Shown piece by piece: positions 8,101 to 12,581 of a DNA stretch of 12,581 nt. Both the position numbers and the translations under genes were made by a program. How positions within the stretch are numbered: position 1 is the first letter of the stretch; each line of letters starts with the position of its first letter. The notes beneath the pieces are model-generated. The model was not told the DNA's origin. It saw only the letters and a program-made list of their open reading frames with translations, and did not search any database. The stretch is taken from assembly GCA_018712125.1 (NCBI GenBank), contig DVHM01000028.1, positions 1-12,581 of the forward strand, in the 5' to 3' direction. The DNA is from Pullilachnospira_A gallistercoris. GTDB lineage: Bacteria > Bacillota > Clostridia > Lachnospirales > Lachnospiraceae.

Positions 8101-8693
8101 TCCTCCTTTACATCGAAGGCCACCCGCCGCTTGCACCCGGCGGCGATCAGAAACTCCTCCAGATTCTGGGCGCTGGGCAGCCCTCTCCGAAATCCCTGAT
8201 ACAGGAGCTGTATCCGATCGCTCTGACGGCTGATCAGCTCCGCGAACTCGCTGCTGCGGAAAATCTGCTGGGCCTCGCTCCACTGTTCCCTGGCGAGCGC
8301 CGTGAAATCCTCCAGGGACCGGATCTCGCCCATGGAAGAGACCGGGCAGCGTTCAAGAACATGCAGTTCATAGGGAAGGGATTCCTCTCCCCCGTTGTAG
8401 AGCACGGTAAAATACCCCTCCAGCCTGTCGCCAGGCGCAAAGGAGCTGCTGTTCGCGCGGTAGGCGCACCGGACCTTTGTCCCCTCGAACTGCTGTGTCA
8501 GGCAGATCACGTAAGGGTTGGAGGAGAGGATGATCCCGCTGGCCGGAACCTGATTCTCCGAGATGATCGTAAATTCCCCGGTCATATCCTCCCCAGGCCG
8601 TCCCGCCGCCTCCGCCTTATTTACCGAAAATTTCAGCTTTGGTTTTTCCCTGTCAAACTGCCCCTCGGACATCCGCCAGATCTTCTTCCGCAA
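5127..8693 (-). CDS. Giant beta-sandwich plus helical-repeat protein (DUF5717-like)
   Basis: A 1188-residue cytoplasmic protein without signal peptide or transmembrane segments. Residues about 15-115 look like an Ig-like beta-sandwich ending in SLPYELHVL. Residues about 120-190 are helical, about 205-287 form a second beta-sandwich, and about 290-1020 are long stretches of amphipathic helices resembling TPR or other alpha-solenoid repeats. The last 150 residues return to beta structure and end in a helical tail. The start is TTG at 8693-8691: the resulting N-terminus, RKKIWRMSEGQF, fits the pattern I recall for this family. ATG at 8672 is the alternative. Shine-Dalgarno support is weak for both (AGGTG lies upstream of the TTG). 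It is the first gene of a three-gene operon with the Hsp70-like and TPR genes. It is likely a scaffold; DUF5717 assignment is from memory. Confidence 0.82.
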   Translation of the reverse strand: MRKKIWRMSEGQFDREKPKLKFSVNKAEAAGRPGEDMTGEFTIISENQVPASGIILSSNPYVICLTQQFEGTKVRCAYRANSSSFAPGDRLEGYFTVLYNGGEESLPYELHVLERCPVSSMGEIRSLEDFTALAREQWSEAQQIFRSSEFAELISRQSDRIQLLYQGFRRGLPSAQNLEEFLIAAGCKRRVAFDVKEEQREYYDLRENQKETIVITKDNWGFISIQVASDSDFVTVEKEQVTSDFFLGNRMELSFYIHKERLHGGKNYARISFESGDIYREVTIVASRDGKNDRFLGMDHRYRGQVLTLMRLYEQFLLGQKTTGEWCDGTALLLDQMSQELVLDSLLTEVRREERKNWYMLCKAYALIRNKKSQEALWLIQKLRREISDKKSVAWAFLLYLCTLIEQEEEYVRKLTREIEVISREHPGNFWMFCFLVSLKEEYRKSGSRKLKAIGRRVEEGENTPILYGEAYGLIRENPYLLGNLGSFHVKVLWWAAKHHGLTEDVALQLAGVLEGEKGYRERIFQILREAYAVCPRDEVLTALVRYLLKGHRFGEKYLPWYRLAIDREMSMTGLYEAFLSSIPDNSVEQMPLIVTKYFQYSSSVAYQKKGLLYGNIIANRAKAPEDYQKYERTIAAFAAEQMRLGHMDDNLAMIYQDVLQREKPTEEQAKAMAELLFMKKVICLCPGITRVFLYQSQYEMPFVAPVKNGCSYVPVISDTWQIFLEHEKGYLIADAEAYYVEELMYPKTLAPALQELAPGELPYILYGFGQRKKLTDFTSDDIHGLDRLLHAPEVRASYKRWLYPVILALFPEHEQEELVESYFVEEVDFSDLSAETFSRILEWLIQKGHFQRVYQLIQRFDGLVLSRHSLRMLCDAMIPAREYEGEDFLIALCGYLLDKNVVSAMTAGYLIRYYMGPFRLLLRLWRAARERKLPTHELEERMLVQTLYGELRETQIFDVFDSYVAGGGSRMMEEAFLTYYAHGYFRKGWDVPESIFSYIRRGYRQGEKWNDICRAACMQDLTDGKELTEEEFALLDELFKQATQKGIFFAFYRKADPRIQIKYHLYDKTFVEYRGEAGRKLEISWKRAGEEVREELPEMYEGIYVKPFVLFAAESVDYEIRDLREGNVIASGSLTCSDNGDEAATGRYGRLNQMERSLASGTEMALLEEIKSYQRLEQMTEQLFHLR

Positions 8694-8717
8694 TGTAAAG
8701 CACCTGTTCTTTCTCTG

Positions 8718-8727
8718 TCAACGTTGA
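8718..8727. promoter_or_regulatory. Palindrome overlapping the candidate -35 regions of divergent promoters
   Basis: TCAACGTTGA is a perfect 10-bp palindrome between the divergent genes. Its right half supplies the start of a plus-strand TTGATT (-35, 8724-8729). Its left half is part of a minus-strand TTGACA (8721-8716). A regulator bound here could affect both directions. A palindrome this short can arise by chance. Confidence 0.35.
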
Positions 8728-8751
8728 TTTTTTACCGTTTATGACTATAAT
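8724..8751 (+). promoter_or_regulatory. Probable sigma-A promoter of the PLP aminotransferase gene
   Basis: TTGATT (8724-8729) and a perfect TATAAT (8746-8751) are separated by 16 bp. Transcription would start near 8758, giving a leader of about 60 nt before ATG 8819. The -10 region overlaps the inverted repeat at 8744-8759. Confidence 0.65.
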
Positions 8752-8759
8752 ACTATAGT
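8744..8759. repeat. Inverted repeat overlapping the -10 region (possible operator)
   Basis: ACTATA (8744-8749) and TATAGT (8754-8759) are inverted around ATAC, directly on the plus-strand -10 box and its downstream flank. The position suits an operator for a repressor. The AT-rich composition makes a chance match possible. Confidence 0.3.
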
Positions 8760-8818
8760 AAGATTATAATCGATTTAAACGTCAGTGTACAGGGTCAAAA
8801 CAACAGCAGGAGGCACGT

Positions 8819-9907
8819 ATGATAACACACAGAGACCATTTTCATGGAAGCGATCTGGAAAAGATCGAAGCGATTTACGGAATAAAAAAAGAAGAGATTA
8901 CCAGCTTTTCCGCCAATGTCAATCCCCTGGGGATCTCCCCCAGACTGCGGGAATCCCTGATTGACCACATCGACTCCATTACCGCGTACCCGGATCGGGA
9001 ATACACTTCCCTGCGCCGGTGCCTGGCCGCCTACGCCGGGACGGTGCCGGAGCGGATCATTGTGGGAAACGGCTCCACAGAGCTGATCTCCCTGTTTATC
9101 CAGGTGGAACACCCGAAGAAGGCCATGATCCTCGGTCCCACCTACTCGGAGTACGAGCGGGAAGTAGCCCTCGGCGGCGGCACCACCGTGTACTATCCCC
9201 TGAAGGAGGAGCTGGAATATCAGCTCGACATCGAGCACTTTACATCAAAATTGCAGGATGACATCGATCTCCTGATCCTCTGCAACCCCAACAACCCCAC
9301 CTCCACCTCCATCGACACGGAGGGGATGCGCCGGATTCTGGACGTGTGCATGGAGCACGGCATCTATGTCATGGTGGATGAAACCTATGTGGAATTCTGC
9401 GACCAGGTAAAAAAGATTTCTTCCATCCCGCTGACCGCCTACTACAACAACATCATCATTCTGCGGGGCACCAGCAAATTCTTCGCCGCTCCGGGACTTC
9501 GCCTGGGTTACGCCGTCACCGGCAACATGGATCTGCTGCGCAGCATCAATCAGTATAAGAATCCATGGATGATCAACTCCCTGGCCGCCATCGCCGGCGA
9601 GCTGATGTTCTCCGACAGCGCCTATATCGAGGAGACCAGAAACCTGATCATCTCCGAACGGCAGCGGATGTACGATCTCTTCCGGGCATCCGACCGGTTC
9701 CATCCCTACCGGCCCACCGCCAATTTCATGCTGTGCAAAATTCTCGATGAGCACACCAGCGGCGACCTTTTCGACCGGGCAATCCGCCGGAAAATGATGA
9801 TTCGGGACTGCTCTACCTTCCCGTTCCTCAGCGAAAAGTATATCCGCTTCTGCTTCATGAAGAAGGAGGATAACGACCGGCTGGCCGAATGCCTGCTGAA
9901 GGATTGA
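8819..9907 (+). CDS. PLP-dependent class I/II aminotransferase (HisC/CobD-like)
   Basis: A 362-residue fold-type I PLP enzyme, full length for the family. Recognisable parts are the N-terminal HGSDLEKIEAIYGI and SANVNPLG segments (about 9-38), which are characteristic of CobD/HisC-like enzymes. Also visible are GNGSTE at 83-88 (cofactor phosphate), Tyr109, NPNNP at 156-160, Asp187 and Tyr190 (PLP ring contacts), the Schiff-base lysine Lys220 in TSKFF, Arg228 in GLRLGY, and a likely substrate-carboxylate arginine Arg343 in YIRF. The substrate may be histidinol phosphate, threonine phosphate or another amino acid; the sequence alone does not decide. No histidine or cobalamin genes are nearby, so a housekeeping HisC is not supported by context. 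ATG 8819 follows AGGAGG at 5 nt. It is a single-gene unit with its own promoter. Confidence 0.9.
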   Translation: MITHRDHFHGSDLEKIEAIYGIKKEEITSFSANVNPLGISPRLRESLIDHIDSITAYPDREYTSLRRCLAAYAGTVPERIIVGNGSTELISLFIQVEHPKKAMILGPTYSEYEREVALGGGTTVYYPLKEELEYQLDIEHFTSKLQDDIDLLILCNPNNPTSTSIDTEGMRRILDVCMEHGIYVMVDETYVEFCDQVKKISSIPLTAYYNNIIILRGTSKFFAAPGLRLGYAVTGNMDLLRSINQYKNPWMINSLAAIAGELMFSDSAYIEETRNLIISERQRMYDLFRASDRFHPYRPTANFMLCKILDEHTSGDLFDRAIRRKMMIRDCSTFPFLSEKYIRFCFMKKEDNDRLAECLLKD

Positions 9908-9909
9908 CA

Positions 9910-9937
9910 GCGTCGGCGGCAGCGGCAGCGCCGATGC
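9910..9937. terminator. GC-rich hairpin between convergent genes
   Basis: GCGTCGGCG (9910-9918) pairs with CGCCGATGC (9929-9937), nine pairs including one G-T wobble, around a 10-nt loop. It lies 2 nt after the aminotransferase stop and 6 nt before the end of the convergent membrane-protein gene. There is no T-tract, so it may be a weak or Rho-independent-like bidirectional terminator. Confidence 0.45.
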
Positions 9938-9943
9938 CTATGC

Positions 9944-10483
9944 CTATGCTCTCTCCATCTGGCTGACCGCATTCTGAGCCCGGGCCACATCCTTCAGATT
10001 TTCCAGCATGAAGTAGGTCCGATGGCTGCCTCTTCTCGTATAGTAAGTCTCACTGAACAGGATCGTGCCGTTGCCGTTCCTGTGAATCATCACATCCATG
10101 GGCGGCAGGTCCTTTCCATCCCGCATGGTAATCTTCCTGCCGCTCTTTACAATGATCTTCTTATTTGTGATGACATAAAACGTCTTATCCCGCAGATAGG
10201 CAGTCTGCAGGAAACGCCCGAACAGAAGATACAGTCCGATGGCGACAAAGGGCAATCCCCACAGAGCCAGAAAAAGAGAGCCGCCGCCGCTCATGACGCT
10301 TTGCAGAGCCGAAAACTCCCAGAACAGGGAAAAGCCCAGCCACATAACCGCAAAAATAACCACCATCCAGTCTCCCTGCCGGAAAATATTTCCCCTCTCC
10401 GGCCTCCCCTTCCAGAGAATATATTCATCCTCCAGAAGATAAGGCCGACAGAAATCATAGGGATCCCTCACATTCTGTTCCAT
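9944..10483 (-). CDS. Two-TM membrane protein with bacterial PH-like C-terminal domain
   Basis: A 179-residue predicted inner-membrane protein of unknown function. An N-terminal cytoplasmic stretch has LEDEYILWKGRPE at about 17-29, a signature seen in short PH-domain (DUF304-like) membrane proteins. Two hydrophobic segments follow at about 39-60 and 69-90. Then comes a beta-rich tail with TFYVITNKKIIVKSG at 101-115, and the protein ends in an amphipathic helix. The open frame extends upstream to 10531, but ATG 10483 is preceded by GGGAGG at about 8 nt spacing and is preferred. It is co-directional with the dprA-like gene, 71 nt downstream of it, with a hairpin in between, so it may be read separately or through. 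The role cannot be inferred. Confidence 0.8.
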   Translation of the reverse strand: MEQNVRDPYDFCRPYLLEDEYILWKGRPERGNIFRQGDWMVVIFAVMWLGFSLFWEFSALQSVMSGGGSLFLALWGLPFVAIGLYLLFGRFLQTAYLRDKTFYVITNKKIIVKSGRKITMRDGKDLPPMDVMIHRNGNGTILFSETYYTRRGSHRTYFMLENLKDVARAQNAVSQMERA

Positions 10484-10528
10484 TATTCTTCCTCCCGATC
10501 TTGCCGCGCACGCGCAATTTTTACCGCA

Positions 10529-10560
10529 CACTATAGCGTCTGTGTCCCAGACGCTCAGTG
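10529..10560 (-). terminator. Hairpin overlapping the 3' end of the DprA-like gene
   Basis: A perfect 8-bp stem, AGCGTCTG (10535-10542) with CAGACGCT (10548-10555), has a 5-nt loop. It is extended by CACT (10529-10532) pairing with AGTG (10557-10560) across a small internal loop. It overlaps the TGA of the DprA-like gene. The minus-strand sequence after it (GCGGTAAAAATT) is not a T-tract, so it may attenuate rather than fully terminate before the membrane-protein gene. Confidence 0.45.
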
Positions 10561-11520
10561 CTTTGACTCGTCAAAGCTGAAACGGATCTGTTCGTATCGC
10601 CCACCGGGATCTGCCTCCCCGGTATTCTGCTGTTCCAGTACCGCGAACACTCTCTTTAAGACCGGGTTCCCATTCCTGTCCCCCCGGAGCGGAATCCCTC
10701 CGTGCTGAAGGAAGAACGTGTTTCCCTCCGCCGTCGGCTTGTTTTTCCCATAATCCACAACAAACAGAGGCCGACCGTTTTTCAGGGTTTCCTGGCCTGC
10801 GTGAAACGTTCCCCCGTCCATCGCCGATTCAATCAGAAGCATGGCGTCGGACAGGCCGATGATCGTACCGTTCCGTTTCATCGCATTGGCGGCGGACCAG
10901 GGCAGATTTGGAGAAAACTGCGACAAAAACAGATGATTTTCCTCATCCAGCAGTCCCTTTACCTCGCCCTTTATCCTGTTTTTCAGAATTCCCTCGACGA
11001 TCACGAAAATCGTGCTTCCGCCGGATTGCAGAGCCGCTCTGTGGGCGGTAATATCAACTCCCTTCGCGTATCCGCTTACCACGGTAACACCCTCCGTGGC
11101 CAGCTGTCTGGCCGCGCTGTCCGTAATCCGAATCCCCGACTCCGACACCTTTCTGGAACCGGTAAAACCGACAGATTTTTTCCGCAAAAGAGCAAAATTC
11201 CCCTGGTAAAAAAGCACCGCCGGGGCGCTTCCCGATCCCATGCTTTTCAAACTCTCCGGGAAGTCGTCATCCCCGATCCAGCACATACCCACATGGTTCT
11301 GATATAACTGCTCCTCCAGAACACGGGCATGCTCCTCATTCTCATAAATATTCTGCGCTGCCTTCTGACTGATTCCGACAGATCGCATCAGCTCCACGTC
11401 GCCGCACAGATCCTCCAACGCGCAGGAGGGATGATCCAGAATGTACTGCGCCGCCTTTTTCAGCGTGGCATCCCCGGCGCCTCTGGCCGTTATAATCCGC
11501 AAAACCTCTCTGTCCATCAT
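10555..11520 (-). CDS. DprA/SMF-like Rossmann-fold (SLOG superfamily) protein
   Basis: A 321-residue protein with the DprA/SMF core. GFTGSRKVSESG at 118-129 corresponds to the family GTR/GSR loop. SGYAKGVDITAH at 149-160 corresponds to SGxAxGIDxxAH. FLSQFSPN at 198-205 stands for the usual SE-containing motif, and MKRNGTIIGLSDAMLLIE at 214-231 for RNRIIAGLS. GGTFHAG at 236-242 precedes an NGRPLFVV strand. Residues 1-75 are helical, possibly helix-hairpin-like. The C-terminal winged helix of full-length DprA is not evident. True DprA loads RecA on single-stranded DNA; SLOG relatives bind nucleotide ligands. The altered motifs and the partner suggest a specialised paralogue rather than the housekeeping dprA. 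ATG 11520 overlaps the preceding phosphoribosyltransferase stop as ATGA, so translation is coupled. Confidence 0.85.
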   Translation of the reverse strand: MMDREVLRIITARGAGDATLKKAAQYILDHPSCALEDLCGDVELMRSVGISQKAAQNIYENEEHARVLEEQLYQNHVGMCWIGDDDFPESLKSMGSGSAPAVLFYQGNFALLRKKSVGFTGSRKVSESGIRITDSAARQLATEGVTVVSGYAKGVDITAHRAALQSGGSTIFVIVEGILKNRIKGEVKGLLDEENHLFLSQFSPNLPWSAANAMKRNGTIIGLSDAMLLIESAMDGGTFHAGQETLKNGRPLFVVDYGKNKPTAEGNTFFLQHGGIPLRGDRNGNPVLKRVFAVLEQQNTGEADPGGRYEQIRFSFDESKH

Positions 11521-12380
11521 GTGTTATCCCTGTCCTTCAAAGATTTCACGCACACCACGCCAAATACGCACTCCGCGCCCAGACTCTTCAGGAAGCCCGC
11601 ATACTCCCACATGGTGGTCCCGGACTGATACAGATCATCCGTCAGCAGAACCTTCTTTCCCCCTAACGGATCATTTACCTCCACAAGCTTTTTACTGTAA
11701 ATGTCTCTCCAGATCCGAATCTTCTCCTCTATGGAAACATTTTTCAGCTGGGGCTTATCAGCGCACAGCGCAGGCTGCAGAAAAGAAATTCCCAGGCGTC
11801 TGGCCATTTCCTCGGCCATCTTCCAGGCCATCTTTTCCCTGCCTGCCTCCGTGGCCGGCATGGGCGACACATACCAGTCCTCCTTCTTGCCGAAGGGCAC
11901 ATACCGGCAGCTGTCCAGCATTTTGTTCATAACAATATCGGTATATTTCTTTTTGTCCTCTTCGCTCAGCCGGGCAATGTTATATTTCAGCTGGTATTCC
12001 GCCTCTCCGATCTCCGTCCGGCTCTCTCCATAGACAATATTGAAATCGGCGGCAATGCAGTAATCCAGCTCGTCCTTAAAATATTCCTGTATATTCCGGT
12101 TCAGGCCCAGCCACAGCACGTCATTTGTCACATGCTCACACCAGTCCAGGAATTTAGCGATCACGTCCTGATCATAGTGATCCTGCGGAAGCCAGAGCGT
12201 GCTCATGCCCTCATACTTTTTACTCTCCTTCCACTTGGTAGGACTTCTCTTCTCCAATATCGGAAAAAAATAGTTGATGATGCCAACATATCCGGTTTTT
12301 GTGGATATGTTATACGCGCCATCATTCTCATGGACTGTGATCCAAAAATCGCTTCGTTTTCTCTCAAAATGGTACTCCAT
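11517..12380 (-). CDS. ComF-like phosphoribosyltransferase with an uncharacterised N-terminal domain
   Basis: A 287-residue protein. The C-terminal half is a type I phosphoribosyltransferase: WYVSPMPATEAGREK at 169-183 resembles the ComF VPVP region. The PRPP-binding loop is VLLTDDLYQSGTTM at 244-257, with the two acidic residues Asp248 and Asp249 and the SGTT turn. A final strand follows (CVFGVVCVKS). Residues 1-165 show no domain I can name, and the zinc-finger cysteines of true ComFC are absent. The frame is open to 12428, but ATG 12380 has AGGGGG about 10 nt upstream, whereas the other ATGs lack a site. It overlaps a small upstream ORF by 17 nt and the DprA-like gene by 4 nt, so it sits inside one operon. 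The region is visibly more AT-rich than the left part of the window. Substrate unknown. Confidence 0.83.
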   Translation of the reverse strand: MEYHFERKRSDFWITVHENDGAYNISTKTGYVGIINYFFPILEKRSPTKWKESKKYEGMSTLWLPQDHYDQDVIAKFLDWCEHVTNDVLWLGLNRNIQEYFKDELDYCIAADFNIVYGESRTEIGEAEYQLKYNIARLSEEDKKKYTDIVMNKMLDSCRYVPFGKKEDWYVSPMPATEAGREKMAWKMAEEMARRLGISFLQPALCADKPQLKNVSIEEKIRIWRDIYSKKLVEVNDPLGGKKVLLTDDLYQSGTTMWEYAGFLKSLGAECVFGVVCVKSLKDRDNT

Positions 12381-12555
12381 ATGATTCGTTCCCCCTCTCT
12401 TCATAGAAATAATCATACAGGATACCATCTGAAATGTCCATGAAATAAATGAAATAAGTCATATCCATACCGCTTTTCAGGAATACCGAAATTTCTTTAC
12501 GGCTCATCCCTGCCATGTTTTTTTGCTCCACGAAACCCTTCCGCCTTGCCTTCAT
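12364..12555 (-). CDS. Small protein of unknown function, first visible gene of the PRTase/DprA-like operon
   Basis: A 63-residue ORF with a basic start (KARRKGFVEQK), a helical-looking SRKEISVFLKSG segment, and an aromatic, acidic C-terminus (MDMTYFIYFMDISDG, then DYFYEERG). I do not recognise the family. Support for coding comes from a Shine-Dalgarno AAGG about 8 nt before ATG 12555, an in-frame TAA just upstream that fixes this start, and a 17-nt overlap with the phosphoribosyltransferase start, typical of operons. Later ATGs at 12516 and 12507 are alternatives. It is too short to exclude a chance ORF. Confidence 0.5.
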   Translation of the reverse strand: MKARRKGFVEQKNMAGMSRKEISVFLKSGMDMTYFIYFMDISDGILYDYFYEERGNESYGVPF

Positions 12556-12558
12556 CCA

Positions 12559-12581
12559 TTACACCTTTTCGAAACTCCAGC
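12559..12581 (-). CDS. Possible 3' end of an upstream gene running off the right edge
   Basis: Only 23 bases are visible. In one minus-strand frame they read WSFEKV followed by TAA at 12561-12559, ending 3 nt before the small ORF begins. This would fit a preceding operon gene, but seven codons cannot establish it. Confidence 0.2.

Noticed and set aside
5499..8744. Plus-strand open frame of more than 1000 codons antisense to the giant helical-repeat gene
   Set aside because: It lies wholly opposite a gene with coherent protein structure. Its translation is rich in His, Leu, Gln and Pro with no domain features, typical of the complement of a GC-rich reading frame, and no ribosome binding site or operon context supports it.
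9936..9950. Short tandem repeat of ATGCCT-like units
   Set aside because: Only two to three 6-bp copies, mostly within the last codons of the convergent membrane gene. It is likely chance.
10496..10517. Alternating GCGC/TGCGCG tract in the leader of the membrane-protein gene
   Set aside because: Too short for a supported Z-DNA or operator claim; ordinary for GC-rich sequence.
10484..10531. Sixteen-codon N-terminal extension of the membrane protein (start at 10531)
   Set aside because: The extension reads MCGKNCACAARSGGRI, lacks a ribosome binding site and spans the Shine-Dalgarno of ATG 10483.

Overview
The window looks like a piece of a chromosome from a spore-forming, fairly GC-rich Clostridia member, most likely of the family Lachnospiraceae. 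The evidence is a cotJABC spore-coat operon, strong AGGAGG-type ribosome binding sites, and a cluster of long proteins of unknown function (DUF5716/DUF5717-like) that I associate with Lachnospiraceae. This is recognition by eye; no database search was run.

Layout. (1) 1-1133, minus: glutamyl-tRNA synthetase (gltX), whose C-terminal end runs off the left edge. (2) 1134-1295: divergent promoter region, with a clear housekeeping-type promoter for gltX and a weaker one for the rightward operon. (3) 1296-2967, plus: a tight four-gene operon of cotJA, cotJB, cotJC (spore-coat manganese catalase) and a Cu/Zn superoxide dismutase. All junctions overlap or abut. The last two enzymes form a superoxide-to-peroxide-to-water cascade, probably mounted in the spore coat. 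(4) 3000-3025: a perfect hairpin between convergent transcription units. (5) 3027-8693, minus: a three-gene operon read right to left, encoding a 1188-residue protein with beta-sandwich domains and helical repeats, a 412-residue Hsp70/actin-fold protein with eroded nucleotide-binding motifs, and a 277-residue TPR protein. It looks like a chaperone-like or scaffold complex of unknown job and is a main point of interest. (6) 8694-8818: second divergent promoter region. (7) 8819-9907, plus: a stand-alone PLP-dependent aminotransferase of the HisC/CobD type. (8) 9944-12581, minus: read from the right edge, a small unknown protein, a ComF-like phosphoribosyltransferase with an unknown N-terminal domain, a DprA-like SLOG-fold protein (4-nt overlap with the previous gene), a hairpin, and a two-TM membrane protein with a PH-like tail. 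The phosphoribosyltransferase/small-ORF part looks more AT-rich than the rest. It may be an acquired nucleotide-sensing or defence-type module.

No gene-free stretch exceeds 300 bases. The largest gaps are 1134-1295 and 8694-8818, and both carry promoter-like sequence. I saw no tRNA, rRNA, CRISPR array, insertion sequence or riboswitch.
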